Assembly: GCF_001266615.1 (NCBI RefSeq)
Contig: NZ_LGHZ01000027.1
Location: 1-64,000, forward strand
Reading direction: 5' to 3'
DNA from: Kluyvera genomosp. 1
Lineage (GTDB): Bacteria > Pseudomonadota > Gammaproteobacteria > Enterobacterales > Enterobacteriaceae
DNA length: 64,000 bases
Each line of letters opens with the position of its first letter. Position 1 is the stretch's first letter. The translations under genes and the position numbers were made by a program. Shown here piece by piece: positions 18,309 to 27,298 of the stretch. A model generated the notes under the pieces. It ran no database searches. It saw nothing but the letters and a program-made list of their open reading frames with translations, and was not told the origin of the DNA.

Positions 18309-18890
18309 ATGAAAGCACAATATCGCATTATGGCATGTGTCATCACTGCGCTGGTATCCGGTGTGGCCTCAGCGGCCGTCACCACCAATCCTGGTTCATC
18401 CGCAGGGACTCAAGGCCCGGGTGGTCAGGTCAACTTTACCGGTTCTATCACCGACTCCTCCTGCAACGTTGATAGCGGCAGCACAAATCAAACCGTCGAT
18501 CTCGGCAAATGGGCGAAAAGCTATTTTACCGGTGCCGGGACGGAAACAACCAAAACGGCTTTCCATATTAAAGTCAAAGATTGCCCTGACTCCGTAGCGC
18601 ATGTTGCTGTTTTATTTGATGGTAAAAAAGACAGTACCAACTCAGACCTGCTCGCCGTTGATAATGCTACAGGCAGCGCTACCGGTGTGGGTATTAAGCT
18701 TTACGAAGACGATCAGAGCGAGGTGGTAAAACTAGGCAGCGTAACTAAAGCGCACAATGTCGACGCGGGCTCTAAAGGTACCGAAGGTACCGCTGACCTG
18801 ACCTTCTTTGCCGACTATGCCTCTACTGGCGCAACCGTCACAACCGGTGCGGCAAATGGCGTCGCTGATTTTAATATGGTTTACAACTAA
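18309..18890 (+). CDS. Fimbrial major subunit (type 1-like pilin)
   Basis: A 193-residue pilin. The signal peptide ends VASA before AVTTNPG. The mature protein has a Gly-rich N-terminal donor-strand region, the conserved GSITDSSCNV motif with Cys, a second Cys in VKDCPDS (the pilin disulfide), and the C-terminal beta-strand with penultimate Tyr (FNMVYN) used for chaperone recognition. It forms the fimbrial shaft. The ATG at 18309 gives the best signal peptide and an AAGAGA six bases upstream; ATGs at 18303 and 18285 are in frame. Confidence 0.88.
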   Translation: MKAQYRIMACVITALVSGVASAAVTTNPGSSAGTQGPGGQVNFTGSITDSSCNVDSGSTNQTVDLGKWAKSYFTGAGTETTKTAFHIKVKDCPDSVAHVAVLFDGKKDSTNSDLLAVDNATGSATGVGIKLYEDDQSEVVKLGSVTKAHNVDAGSKGTEGTADLTFFADYASTGATVTTGAANGVADFNMVYN

Positions 18891-18898
18891 TTAAATCC

Positions 18899-18922
18899 TG
18901 AGCAGAAGGTGACTTCTGCTCA
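18899..18922 (+). terminator. Attenuating hairpin after the pilin gene
   Basis: A perfect 9-bp stem GAGCAGAAG/CTTCTGCTC with a GTGA loop lies ten bases after the pilin stop. Hairpins here commonly protect or partially terminate the abundant pilin mRNA, keeping chaperone and usher expression lower. Confidence 0.6.
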
Positions 18923-18956
18923 AATTAAACGCTATTTTATAATACGGCTTATATCT

Positions 18957-19622
18957 ATGAATCGTTTTATCGCGAGCCTTTCTCTCTTTCTCCTTTTATT
19001 ATCAGCAACTGCTCATGCGGGCATTGTCATGGGAGGCACTCGCGTAATATATGAAGAGGGAAAACGTGAGGCATCTTTATCGGTGACAAATGCCGATAAT
19101 GCGACTCCTTATTTGGTGCAGTCATGGGTAGAGGATTATTCTGCAACGGATAAGAGCCAGCCTCCATTTATTGTTACACCGCCTTTGTTCCGCCTTGATC
19201 CGGAACAAAAAAATATTCTGCGTATTAACTTTACCGGTGCAACGCTGCCGACGGATCGCGAATCAGTATTTTGGTTAAATGTGAAAAGTATTGCACCGAC
19301 GAAAAAGGACGATGCCAATAAACTCCAGGTCAATATTAAGTCAAAATTCAAAATATTCTATCGACCTAAAAATCTTGCGGGTGATGCCGGAGAAGCATGG
19401 CAAAAGCTGACCTTCCAGACCCTCGGTTCGAGCCTGGTGGCACATAATCCAACGCCTTACTTTGTCTCATTTTTCTCTCTTTCCGTGGGGGGAGAGGAGT
19501 TGGATGAACCGGGCATGATTGCGCCGTTTAGCAATAAATCGTGGCCTGCCCATCATGGCGGCACAGTGAAGTGGCGTGCGATTAACGACTTCGGCGGTGT
19601 TACCGACTTCGCTCAACGGTAA
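18957..19622 (+). CDS. Periplasmic fimbrial chaperone (PapD-like)
   Basis: A 221-residue protein with a signal peptide ending TAHA before GIVMGGTRVIYEEGKR. The two-Ig-domain chaperone hallmarks are visible: RVIYEEGKREASL, the P5-zone VTPPLFRLDPEQKNILRI, ESVFWLNVKSIAP, and the G1 strand LQVNIKSKFKIFYRP that completes subunit folds. It guides subunits to the usher by donor-strand complementation. The ATG at 18957 begins the signal sequence. Confidence 0.9.
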   Translation: MNRFIASLSLFLLLLSATAHAGIVMGGTRVIYEEGKREASLSVTNADNATPYLVQSWVEDYSATDKSQPPFIVTPPLFRLDPEQKNILRINFTGATLPTDRESVFWLNVKSIAPTKKDDANKLQVNIKSKFKIFYRPKNLAGDAGEAWQKLTFQTLGSSLVAHNPTPYFVSFFSLSVGGEELDEPGMIAPFSNKSWPAHHGGTVKWRAINDFGGVTDFAQR

Positions 19623-19635
19623 AACGACGCTGAGT

Positions 19636-22152
19636 ATGACTGTGAAAAAGACAACTTCAGATTTTCAGGATGACGATGCTTACTTAAGCAGCATACTCCT
19701 GGCCTGCCTGCCAACGGCGCTATTGTTCTTGTGTTATCACAATACCGCGAAGGCGGATGACTACTTTGACCCCGCCGCGGTGGAGCTTTCCGACCCACAG
19801 CAAAAAACTGCTGATTTGCACTATTTTGCCAAATCGGGTGGCCAGCAGCCCGGCAGCTACCCGGTATCGGTGTGGGTGAATAATCAGCAGATTGGGCAAG
19901 AGACGATTGAGTTCGTTGAACAAGACGGCGCGCTAAAACCGCGCTTAACATCGGCCAAACTGGCTGAGTATGGCGTGAATGTCAGCGCTTTTTCCGCTTT
20001 TAATCGACTGCATGAAGGTGAGACGTTTACCGACATTGGACGATTTATTCCCGATGCCACCAGCCAGTTTGATTTTGTGGGCCAGCGGCTCAATCTCAGC
20101 ATTCCGCAGGCCGCAATGAATCTGCAAAGCCGAGGCTACGTCGATCCGGCGCGCTGGGATGACGGCATTCCGGCCGCGTTTGTTGACTACAATCTTACCG
20201 GCGCACAAACCCAGCAGGGCAACGGCAGCTATCAGTCTAACTATTTGAATTTACGCAGCGGTATTAATCTTGGCGGCTGGCGATTACGTAATATTGCCTC
20301 CATGCAGTATGACAAAACCCAGCGCTGGCGTTCGCAAAGTACCTATCTGCAGCATGACGTGCGTGCGCTAAAAAGTCAGCTGCGCATTGGCGACACCTAC
20401 ACCAGCGGAGATGTTTTCGATAGCGTGCAGTTTCGCGGTGCACAGCTGATGTCCGATGAGGAAATGCTGCCGGATAGTCAGCGTGGTTTTGCACCAATTA
20501 TTCGCGGTATGGCTCACAGTAATGCCAAAGTCACCGTCTCCCAGCACGGTTACGTCATCTATGAGACGTTCGTTGCCCCAGGGGCATTCGCCATTAACGA
20601 TCTTTATCCCACCTCGCAAAGTGGCGACCTTGAAGTGACGGTGAAAGAAAGCGATGGCTCCGAGCGCAAATTTATCCAGCCGTTTTCAGCGGTGCCATTT
20701 ATGCTGCGGCAGGGGCGAATTAAGTACAGTGTTAGCGTCGGGCGTTTTTACTCAACCCAGGCTGAAACCCGCAGGCCACAGTTTATGCAGTCGACGCTTT
20801 TTTACGGCCTGCCCGGCGATGTCACGTTTTACGGCGGCGCGCAGATCGCTGAGGATTATCAATCGTGGTCCGCAGGGTTAGGGCGAGGGTTTGGCGAGCT
20901 GGGTTCGCTGGGCGTGGATTACACCCATGCTATTACCCGTACACCGTCAGAACAACGCTACAGTGGACATTCCGCGCGTGCGCAGTATCAAAAAAACTTC
21001 ACCACCACCGGCACGACACTCAGTCTTGCCAGCTACCGCTATTCCTCGTTGGGTTACTACAATTTCAGCGAGGCTAATGCGCTGGAAGGGCGCTATGGCG
21101 AAACGGACAGCAAACGCAGCCGCGAAGAAGTGTCGTTTTCGCAGCCGTTGGGGGAAGTAGGGAGTTTGTCTGCTTCTGCATGGGCACAAAACTATTGGCA
21201 TTCTCCGCGCCGGGACCGGACGATACATGTGGGGTTTTACAGCGCGTGGAAAGGTGTTTCCTGGGGGCTGGGCTACTACTTTACGCAATCGTCAGAGAAT
21301 AACAAAACCGACCGTTCATTATCTTTCAACATCAATATTCCGCTGGGTGACATGCTGCCAAACAGTTCCGTCAGCTACAGCACGACCTCGGATAATAACG
21401 GCTACACCTCACAGCAGGTTTCTCTCTACGGTTCAGCGCTGGAGAAAAATAATCTCTACTACAGCGTTCAGCAGGGCTACGGTAGCAACGGGCAGGGCAG
21501 CAACAGCGGCGTATCGCTCGATTATCGCGGTGGTTACGGCGAAGCGCAGCTCGGTTATCAGCACGATAACACCAGCCATCAGGTGACCTGGGGGGCGTCG
21601 GGGTCGATTGTTGCTCACCCTCACGGCATTACCCTGGGGCAGTATACCGGCGACAGCTTTGCGATTGTCCGCGCGCCAGGAGCCGATAATGTGGCGATTC
21701 AAAACGGTACCGATCTGCACACCGACTGGCGTGGCTATGCCATTGTGCCAACGCTAACCGCCTTTCGGAAAAACGATATCAGTCTCGATACCGAATCGAT
21801 GGCCGACGATACCGATGTTGAGCTTCAGGGACAAACTGTGATCCCCGGTGGCGGCGCCATTGTTGAAGCCAATTATCAGACTCACATTGGTAACCGCGTG
21901 CTGTTTACACTGCGCGGCGCTCACGGCCCGCTGCCGTTTGGCGCCAGCGCTCGGCTGCTGGGCGATGACGGTGCCGCGTCCGGTATTGTGGCCGATCAAG
22001 GACAGGTTTATCTCAGCGGCATTCCCGAGCAGGGGGCGATTGTGGTGCGTTGGGATGCCAGCAACACCGCGCAAACCTGTACCGTCCATTTCCATCTCCC
22101 CAGCCATCAACAGCGCAATCCGGTAAAAACGGTGAACGCGGTCTGTTTATAA
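19636..22152 (+). CDS. Outer-membrane fimbrial usher
   Basis: An 838-residue usher. After an unusually long, hydrophobic signal region (ending AKADDYFDP) come the N-terminal chaperone-binding domain (VSVWVNNQQIGQETIEF), a 24-strand barrel with plug (RGFAPIIRGMAHSNAKVTVSQHG, PSGDL-type YPTSQSGDLEVTVKESDGS), and two C-terminal domains ending with paired cysteines (TCTVHFHLP ... NAVCL). It secretes and assembles the fimbria. The ATG at 19636 is 13 bases after the chaperone stop and is preferred to starts inside the chaperone gene. Confidence 0.92.
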   Translation: MTVKKTTSDFQDDDAYLSSILLACLPTALLFLCYHNTAKADDYFDPAAVELSDPQQKTADLHYFAKSGGQQPGSYPVSVWVNNQQIGQETIEFVEQDGALKPRLTSAKLAEYGVNVSAFSAFNRLHEGETFTDIGRFIPDATSQFDFVGQRLNLSIPQAAMNLQSRGYVDPARWDDGIPAAFVDYNLTGAQTQQGNGSYQSNYLNLRSGINLGGWRLRNIASMQYDKTQRWRSQSTYLQHDVRALKSQLRIGDTYTSGDVFDSVQFRGAQLMSDEEMLPDSQRGFAPIIRGMAHSNAKVTVSQHGYVIYETFVAPGAFAINDLYPTSQSGDLEVTVKESDGSERKFIQPFSAVPFMLRQGRIKYSVSVGRFYSTQAETRRPQFMQSTLFYGLPGDVTFYGGAQIAEDYQSWSAGLGRGFGELGSLGVDYTHAITRTPSEQRYSGHSARAQYQKNFTTTGTTLSLASYRYSSLGYYNFSEANALEGRYGETDSKRSREEVSFSQPLGEVGSLSASAWAQNYWHSPRRDRTIHVGFYSAWKGVSWGLGYYFTQSSENNKTDRSLSFNINIPLGDMLPNSSVSYSTTSDNNGYTSQQVSLYGSALEKNNLYYSVQQGYGSNGQGSNSGVSLDYRGGYGEAQLGYQHDNTSHQVTWGASGSIVAHPHGITLGQYTGDSFAIVRAPGADNVAIQNGTDLHTDWRGYAIVPTLTAFRKNDISLDTESMADDTDVELQGQTVIPGGGAIVEANYQTHIGNRVLFTLRGAHGPLPFGASARLLGDDGAASGIVADQGQVYLSGIPEQGAIVVRWDASNTAQTCTVHFHLPSHQQRNPVKTVNAVCL

Positions 22153-22159
22153 AAAGGTC

Positions 22160-23272
22160 ATGAACATGCGCAGAAATTATCGGTTTGTCTGTTCTCTTAT
22201 TCTGCTGGCCGCCGCCATCTCCAGTCCGCGCGTATGGGCGGAGAATTGCAGCAATACCGTGGGTGATATGACCATCAACACGCAGAACATTCAGTATCTG
22301 CCGTCGCTGCCGGTCAATTCACAGATGTCACATTCGATGGCGGATAACGGTAGCGGTATTCGTTTCACCTGTGATTTACAGGCTCCTGCAGCGGGTTGGA
22401 AACGGCTGGTTTATCAGCAGATAGATACCAACGGTGCGGCAACGGCTATCAACGGTGTCCATATTTTTCCCACCAAACTTGATGGGCTAGGTTATTCGCT
22501 CGGTTTCCAGTGCAACGGTGGGGCGGTGCATTACATTGATGGCAGTACATCGCCTGCGGGGAATCAGTCGGCGACGATCTGCGACAGCGCAGATATGCCC
22601 ACGTTGCTGTCGCAAAAAGAGATCGTTATCAAAGCCTACGTCACGTTCTACAAGACCGGTGAAATTCAGCTCTCTGGGGGAAATCACGCCAACGTCGATG
22701 CGCAGCCGCAGGTCGGGCAACTGTTTATGGATCTGACCTCCGCGACGGGTAACGGGACCACAACCACACAGCCAACCTTCCTTGGGCTATCGGCATTGAA
22801 CGTTGATATTGGTGCCAGCGGCAGCTGCCTGGTGACCACACCCACGATTAACGTAGCGCTGGGTTCAGTCAATAAATCGGCGTTCAAAGGGGTCAATACC
22901 ACCGGCGGCAGTGCGCAGAACTTTGCCATTCCGGTTTACTGCACGCAGCCGACGGATGTGCGTATTGGTTTCTTTGGCCTGGAGGTAGGGGCGGGGTTCC
23001 CGGATACTCTGGCACTGACGCGGCTCAGCGGCGCAGCAAGCGGCGTTGGCGTCAAGCTGAGCTATGGTAGCAATGATGCACCGGCCCCCGCGGCGGGGAC
23101 GGCGGTGAAAATCAATGAAGCGACCAATCTTCCGTTGCTGAAAAAAGTTACGGCAAGTAATGCCGCCAGCGCCGAGCGGATTAATTTCACTGCTCAGTAT
23201 GTGCAGACGGAAAGCGCAGTGGGGGCGGGGATTGCCAACAGCATGGCGACCTTTACGTTGGTGTATAACTAA
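22160..23272 (+). CDS. Fimbrial tip adhesin (FimH-like two-domain)
   Basis: A 370-residue protein with a signal peptide ending VWA before ENCSNTVGD. An N-terminal lectin-like domain (about residues 28-205, with Cys pairs CNTV.. and FTCDLQ, FQCNGG/TICDS) is followed by a C-terminal pilin domain (SCLVTTPTINVALG, PVYCTQP, ending MATFTLVYN). This layout matches tip adhesins. The ligand cannot be predicted. Only one minor subunit gene is present, so the fibre is simple. AAAAAGG precedes two possible starts, ATG at 22160 or 22166. Confidence 0.85.
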   Translation: MNMRRNYRFVCSLILLAAAISSPRVWAENCSNTVGDMTINTQNIQYLPSLPVNSQMSHSMADNGSGIRFTCDLQAPAAGWKRLVYQQIDTNGAATAINGVHIFPTKLDGLGYSLGFQCNGGAVHYIDGSTSPAGNQSATICDSADMPTLLSQKEIVIKAYVTFYKTGEIQLSGGNHANVDAQPQVGQLFMDLTSATGNGTTTTQPTFLGLSALNVDIGASGSCLVTTPTINVALGSVNKSAFKGVNTTGGSAQNFAIPVYCTQPTDVRIGFFGLEVGAGFPDTLALTRLSGAASGVGVKLSYGSNDAPAPAAGTAVKINEATNLPLLKKVTASNAASAERINFTAQYVQTESAVGAGIANSMATFTLVYN

Positions 23273-23295
23273 AACGAGCGGCTTGAATGTGAACG

Positions 23296-23329
23296 TTGGC
23301 CGGATAAGGCGATATTGTTATCCGGCCAA
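23296..23329. repeat. REP-like palindrome at the end of the fimbrial operon
   Basis: TTGGCCGGATAA (23296-23307) and TTATCCGGCCAA (23318-23329) form a perfect 12-bp stem with GCCGGATAAGGCG, the typical REP (palindromic unit) core of enterobacteria. It lies between the convergent adhesin and binding-protein genes and can act as a transcript-end stabiliser for either. Confidence 0.8.
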
Positions 23330-23343
23330 TTGAAGATGCCGGG

Positions 23344-24354
23344 TTAGTTTATCGGCGGCTGGGCGTGCAAAATACGCTGCGCTTCGTCAGCACTCAGTGG
23401 GTAATCAAAGAACTGGCGGTAAAAATCCTGCGTCACTTTTGCCATCTCTATACCCGGGAATAGGTCCGGATGCAGTTTCTGCGCCGCCCACTGGATCTGT
23501 AGCGCACTTTCAGTGCCGTAACGATCCCACGGGAAGACGCCAGCAGGGTTTTGCCACAGGTGGCCGTTTTTCACGGCTTTCAGCCCTGAGAACAGTTGCG
23601 CATACGGCGAGTCCGCCAGCGTGCCGCAGTTGGCGCCAAGAATAATGACATCTGGCTGCCAGGCCAGCACGCGCTCTGCGGAGACCTCTTTCATATTACC
23701 TTCAATTCCCTGCGCCGCATTTTTACCGCCGGCGAGGTTAATCCAGGTATCAATTAACGTGTGGCTACCGTCCACTTTCAGCGGTTTTAGTGACTGAATG
23801 TGCAAAACGGTAGGGCGCTGTGCCTGAGTCAGACTCTGTGTTTTGTTCTGTACGTTGTCGAGCGTGGTTCGCAAATACTGGTTATAGGCTGTTGCCCGCG
23901 CGAGCGCATCGGCAGTGCCGAGTACATCGGCGGTGGTGGTCACCGATTTCATCAGCGATGGATAGTCGGTAAATGCCATCTCAAGCGTGGGGAGCCCCGC
24001 CTGACGATAGCCTTGCGCTTTATCGTTACCCTTTGAGGTAAACACCACGTCGACCCGTTTGGCGAGCAGGCTCTCCGGGTTGAAAGCGGTGCCGCGAACC
24101 TGTAGCGCCTGATTGAGCGTTGGGGCAATTTTAAACATCCACGGCTGGCTGTCCGGGTGATTGACGGTGGCGACGATTTTACTTCCTGCTCCCAGGGTCA
24201 TCAGCACGGAATGGTGGGCAAACCAACCGTCGGCAATAGCATTCACCTGGTCGGGAACGGTTACGGTATGGCCGGCATCATCCACCACCTGGCGAGCGGC
24301 CAGTGCGGGGAAGGCCAGCCATGCGCAGAGCAACCACGCATGGCGACGTTTCAT
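23344..24354 (-). CDS. Periplasmic iron-complex/cobalamin-type ABC binding protein
   Basis: A 336-residue class III substrate-binding protein (FepB/BtuF-like). A signal peptide ends ALAA, followed by RQVVDDAGHTVTVPDQVNAI, SLLAKRVDVVFT, AERVLAWQPDVIILG and a long connecting helix. It should pick up a ferric siderophore or tetrapyrrole in the periplasm. It is 12 bases downstream of a TonB-dependent receptor on the same strand, so the two form an operon. No permease or ATPase gene follows; the nearby haem permease ChuU-HmuV or a distant system would have to serve it. Confidence 0.8.
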   Translation of the reverse strand: MKRRHAWLLCAWLAFPALAARQVVDDAGHTVTVPDQVNAIADGWFAHHSVLMTLGAGSKIVATVNHPDSQPWMFKIAPTLNQALQVRGTAFNPESLLAKRVDVVFTSKGNDKAQGYRQAGLPTLEMAFTDYPSLMKSVTTTADVLGTADALARATAYNQYLRTTLDNVQNKTQSLTQAQRPTVLHIQSLKPLKVDGSHTLIDTWINLAGGKNAAQGIEGNMKEVSAERVLAWQPDVIILGANCGTLADSPYAQLFSGLKAVKNGHLWQNPAGVFPWDRYGTESALQIQWAAQKLHPDLFPGIEMAKVTQDFYRQFFDYPLSADEAQRILHAQPPIN

Positions 24355-24366
24355 GTATCAGATTCC

Positions 24367-26493
24367 TTAAAAATCAATTTGCATCGACAGTTGAGCCTGA
24401 CGCGGCGCACCGAGTTGAGCGCTGGCGTTACCCGCACCGGTATAGCCGGTAAGTGCGCCCGGCACCACGTTAGTCCAGTAGCGGCGATTGGTCAGGTTGG
24501 TGACATCGAGACGGAAGGTAACAGGCGTGTTGAACATGCGAGTGGCATAGCTGCTGCCCACATCGACGGTGGTGTAACTGCCCACCCAGCTGTCGTTAGC
24601 ATTATCCGTCGCACGGCGGCCAATGTAGCGCACATTGGTATCCACATCGACGCCCGGCAGCTGTTCAATGCTATAAACCGCCAGCATGCTCGCCGTGAAG
24701 CGTGGCAGGCCGACCACTTGTTTACCGTCCGCCGTTTCGCTAGCGGTGTCGTGCAGGCGCGGATCAAGCCAGGTGGCACCGCCAAACAGACGTAAGTTGC
24801 GGGTGACGTGACCGTCAGCCATTAGCTCCAGCCCCCGGTTTTTCTGCGTACCATCTTCGGCAAAAATGCCGTCATCGTTGGTGTAAGCAAACGGACGTTT
24901 GGCCTGGAATACGGCGGCGGAGAGCATCAGATCGTTGATAGGGGCATATTTCGCGCCGAATTCAATCTGGTGGCTACGGTACGGGGAAAGAACTTCACCG
25001 GAGTTGCTGGCACCTGCCGGGGCGGTATCGCCCTGCTGCATGCTGTCGGCCCAGGTGGTGTACAGCGTTACGTTATCGACCGGTTTGTACATCAGGCTGG
25101 CAGAGCCGCTGGCGCCGTTGTCTTTCTTATCGCTGGTCTGTTTGCCGGTTTTATTGTAGTTGCTGACCGTAAACAGGTTTTCGCTACCGGAAAGCAGCAG
25201 ACTCCACTGTGGGCTAAAGTGCAGCGTATCGCTCAGCAGGAAGGCGTGCTGTGTTGTCGTTGCCGATTGATAGCGTGAATCAAAATCAGGATACGGTGGA
25301 CGCGGATAAACCGGATTCTCGTCGAGAGAGGATTTGCCCAGCGTAAAGGTACCGCCGGCGACCGGGTTATAGTTTTTCCACACAAAACCGCGCACCCCGG
25401 TGCTGATATCGTGACTTAACCAGCCGGTATCGAAGCTGCCGGTCAGGTTGGCCATATAGCTGTTGATGGTGAAGCGGCTGGCGGCGGAGTCCGATGTCGT
25501 GGTGGTGTAGTTTCCGCGATTATCGGTCAGCGTGTTGGTGACGGTGGTGGATTCTCGGTCAGCAATCTGGCGCAGCACGCCAACGTCTAACAGCCAGTTA
25601 CCGTCAAAATCATGCTTGATATGCAGGCTGGCGGTGCTGGTTTCATCATCGTTACCGGCGTAGCTCTGGCCATATTTAGCTTTGCTCGCATCCAGCGGAG
25701 AAGGGAAATGAACCCCTTTCGCTAGCGCAAAGGATCCCGGCATCCCTTTTTCGTAATAGTGGTAATAGCTGAAATTGGTTTCCAGAACCGTTTTATCGGT
25801 GAGCTGGAAATCCAGCCCCAGACTCGCCAGCTGACGGCGTTTATGGCTGCCGCTGGTGTAGCCGTGGCCTTCATCATTAAGTAGATTAAGGCGATATTTT
25901 ACGCGGTCGCCGTCATCAATCGGGCCGCTAAAATCCATCGAGGTTAGCGTGCCGTTACCGGTGCTGGCTCCGACGGTGACGCGGTGCAGCGGGGTATCGG
26001 TTGGGCGTTTGGAGACAAGGTTAAACATCCCGGCTGGATTTGCTGGCCCGTACAGTGAACCCGCCAGCCCACTGAGCACTTCCACACTCTGGAATTGCTC
26101 GGCAGCGTATTCGGTGGTGGAGACGGTATTCAGGCCATCAATCATGTGGTTTTGCACCACGCTGCCCTGCATACCACGGGTCTGCGGACGAACGCCATCA
26201 CCTTGAACGGAAGGCATATAGCGATAAACATCTTTCACACTTTTGAGCTGCTGCTGGCTGATAAACGGGGCTGACAGGGTTTGTACTGACCAGGGAACAT
26301 CAATCAATGCTCGTTTGCCAAGGCTACCCAGCGTGGCCTGTTTTTCCGCAGCCGGGGTTTCTTGCGAGGTGCTGTCGGCGGCTGGGCTTGCGGAGACGAC
26401 CATCGTATCGTCGGCGTAGCCTGGTTTGCTGATTGCCAGGCACGAGAAAGCCAGCAACCCCGTGGCGAACGGTAGTTTTTTATTGTTAAACAT
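24367..26493 (-). CDS. TonB-dependent siderophore-type outer-membrane receptor
   Basis: A 708-residue outer-membrane receptor. A signal peptide ends GYA and is followed by a TonB-box-like DTMVVSAS, a plug domain (VPWSVQTLSAPFISQQQ, LKSVKDVYRYMPSVQGD, SGLAGSLYGPANPAGMFNLVSKRP) and a 22-strand barrel ending in the aromatic QLSMQIDF. The plug sequence is of the ferrisiderophore subgroup; the ligand is not identifiable by eye. The ATG at 26493 is preferred to a TTG four codons earlier. Confidence 0.87.
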   Translation of the reverse strand: MFNNKKLPFATGLLAFSCLAISKPGYADDTMVVSASPAADSTSQETPAAEKQATLGSLGKRALIDVPWSVQTLSAPFISQQQLKSVKDVYRYMPSVQGDGVRPQTRGMQGSVVQNHMIDGLNTVSTTEYAAEQFQSVEVLSGLAGSLYGPANPAGMFNLVSKRPTDTPLHRVTVGASTGNGTLTSMDFSGPIDDGDRVKYRLNLLNDEGHGYTSGSHKRRQLASLGLDFQLTDKTVLETNFSYYHYYEKGMPGSFALAKGVHFPSPLDASKAKYGQSYAGNDDETSTASLHIKHDFDGNWLLDVGVLRQIADRESTTVTNTLTDNRGNYTTTTSDSAASRFTINSYMANLTGSFDTGWLSHDISTGVRGFVWKNYNPVAGGTFTLGKSSLDENPVYPRPPYPDFDSRYQSATTTQHAFLLSDTLHFSPQWSLLLSGSENLFTVSNYNKTGKQTSDKKDNGASGSASLMYKPVDNVTLYTTWADSMQQGDTAPAGASNSGEVLSPYRSHQIEFGAKYAPINDLMLSAAVFQAKRPFAYTNDDGIFAEDGTQKNRGLELMADGHVTRNLRLFGGATWLDPRLHDTASETADGKQVVGLPRFTASMLAVYSIEQLPGVDVDTNVRYIGRRATDNANDSWVGSYTTVDVGSSYATRMFNTPVTFRLDVTNLTNRRYWTNVVPGALTGYTGAGNASAQLGAPRQAQLSMQIDF

Positions 26494-26673
26494 ATTCAAA
26501 TTCAATTTGTTAGCAGAAAGACTGGTGGTAACTGGGTTACCATCTACGCATGAGGGGAACAGCTATTATTATTTGTGTGATGAATATGATGGGAGTATTC
26601 GTTATGTATGTCAATATACAACGAAGGGGTAGGAAAATGCGCTGGCGTAGTTGGCCAGAAAGAAAACATAAAA

Positions 26674-26704
26674 AAAGCCGGATGTTTCCATCCGGCTTTT
26701 TGTT
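26674..26704 (-). terminator. Terminator of the LEA-like repeat protein gene
   Basis: Stem GCCGGATG/CATCCGGC with a four-base loop, A-rich on one side and T-rich on the other, 22 bases beyond the stop on the minus strand. Confidence 0.8.
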
Positions 26705-26719
26705 ATTAAGAACAGGGGA

Positions 26720-27175
26720 TTACTCGCTAATTTTCTTCTCAAGCGAGCTGGCACCTTCTTTGGTTTTATCCCAGCCTTCCTGAGCGCCTTTTTTCGTGGC
26801 ATCCCACCCTTTTTGGGAGGTCTCTTTGGTTTTGTCCCAACCTTTCTGGGTGCCTTCTTTGGTCTTATCCCAGCCTTTCTGCGTCCCTTCTTTGGTGGCA
26901 TTCCACCCTTTCTCAGTCCCTTCTTTGGTTTTGTTCCAGGTTTTTTGTGCGCCTTCGCTAACCTGGCTGCCTACGCTGTCACTTTTCCCTTCCGCAGCGT
27001 GCTTAGACTTCAGCTTCAGCTCTTCGCCCTGGTGTTGTGCCTGATGCAGTTTCTCTTTTGCCGTATTCGCATTTTCTTGCGCAGCGGCAACTGTTTCGTC
27101 AGTGGCGTGTGTGGTCGCAGCGAAAACAGGAGAAGCCAGCAGAAGAACAGACAGTGCAATTGTTGTTTTTTTCAT
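26720..27175 (-). CDS. Secreted protein with 11-residue LEA-like repeats
   Basis: A 151-residue protein with a signal peptide (MKKTTIALSVLLLASPVFA) and a hydrophilic mature part lacking Cys. Residues about 79-143 are tandem 11-residue units of the form (N/D)-(K/A)-T-K-E-G-T-x-K-G-W, six in a row. Before them is a charged helical segment (NANTAKEKLHQAQHQGEELKLKSKH). The 11-residue period with K/E and T is the hallmark of LEA group 3/apolipophorin-like amphipathic helices that protect proteins or membranes during drying or osmotic stress. The function here is unknown. It stands alone with its own terminator between two iron-uptake operons. Confidence 0.8.
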   Translation of the reverse strand: MKKTTIALSVLLLASPVFAATTHATDETVAAAQENANTAKEKLHQAQHQGEELKLKSKHAAEGKSDSVGSQVSEGAQKTWNKTKEGTEKGWNATKEGTQKGWDKTKEGTQKGWDKTKETSQKGWDATKKGAQEGWDKTKEGASSLEKKISE

Positions 27176-27298
27176 AATACTTCCTCATCAGTTAGTGAGC
27201 GTTAGCAAGGATGGCATAGACAAATGGATGAGGCTTTAGGAATAAACTGTAATTGAATCATTGTGTTCCAAATGGGGCGTAATCCGACCCCACGGAAA

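Noticed and set aside
26750-26940. 33-base direct repeats considered as CRISPR
   Set aside because: The repeats are contiguous without spacers and code for the 11-residue protein units.
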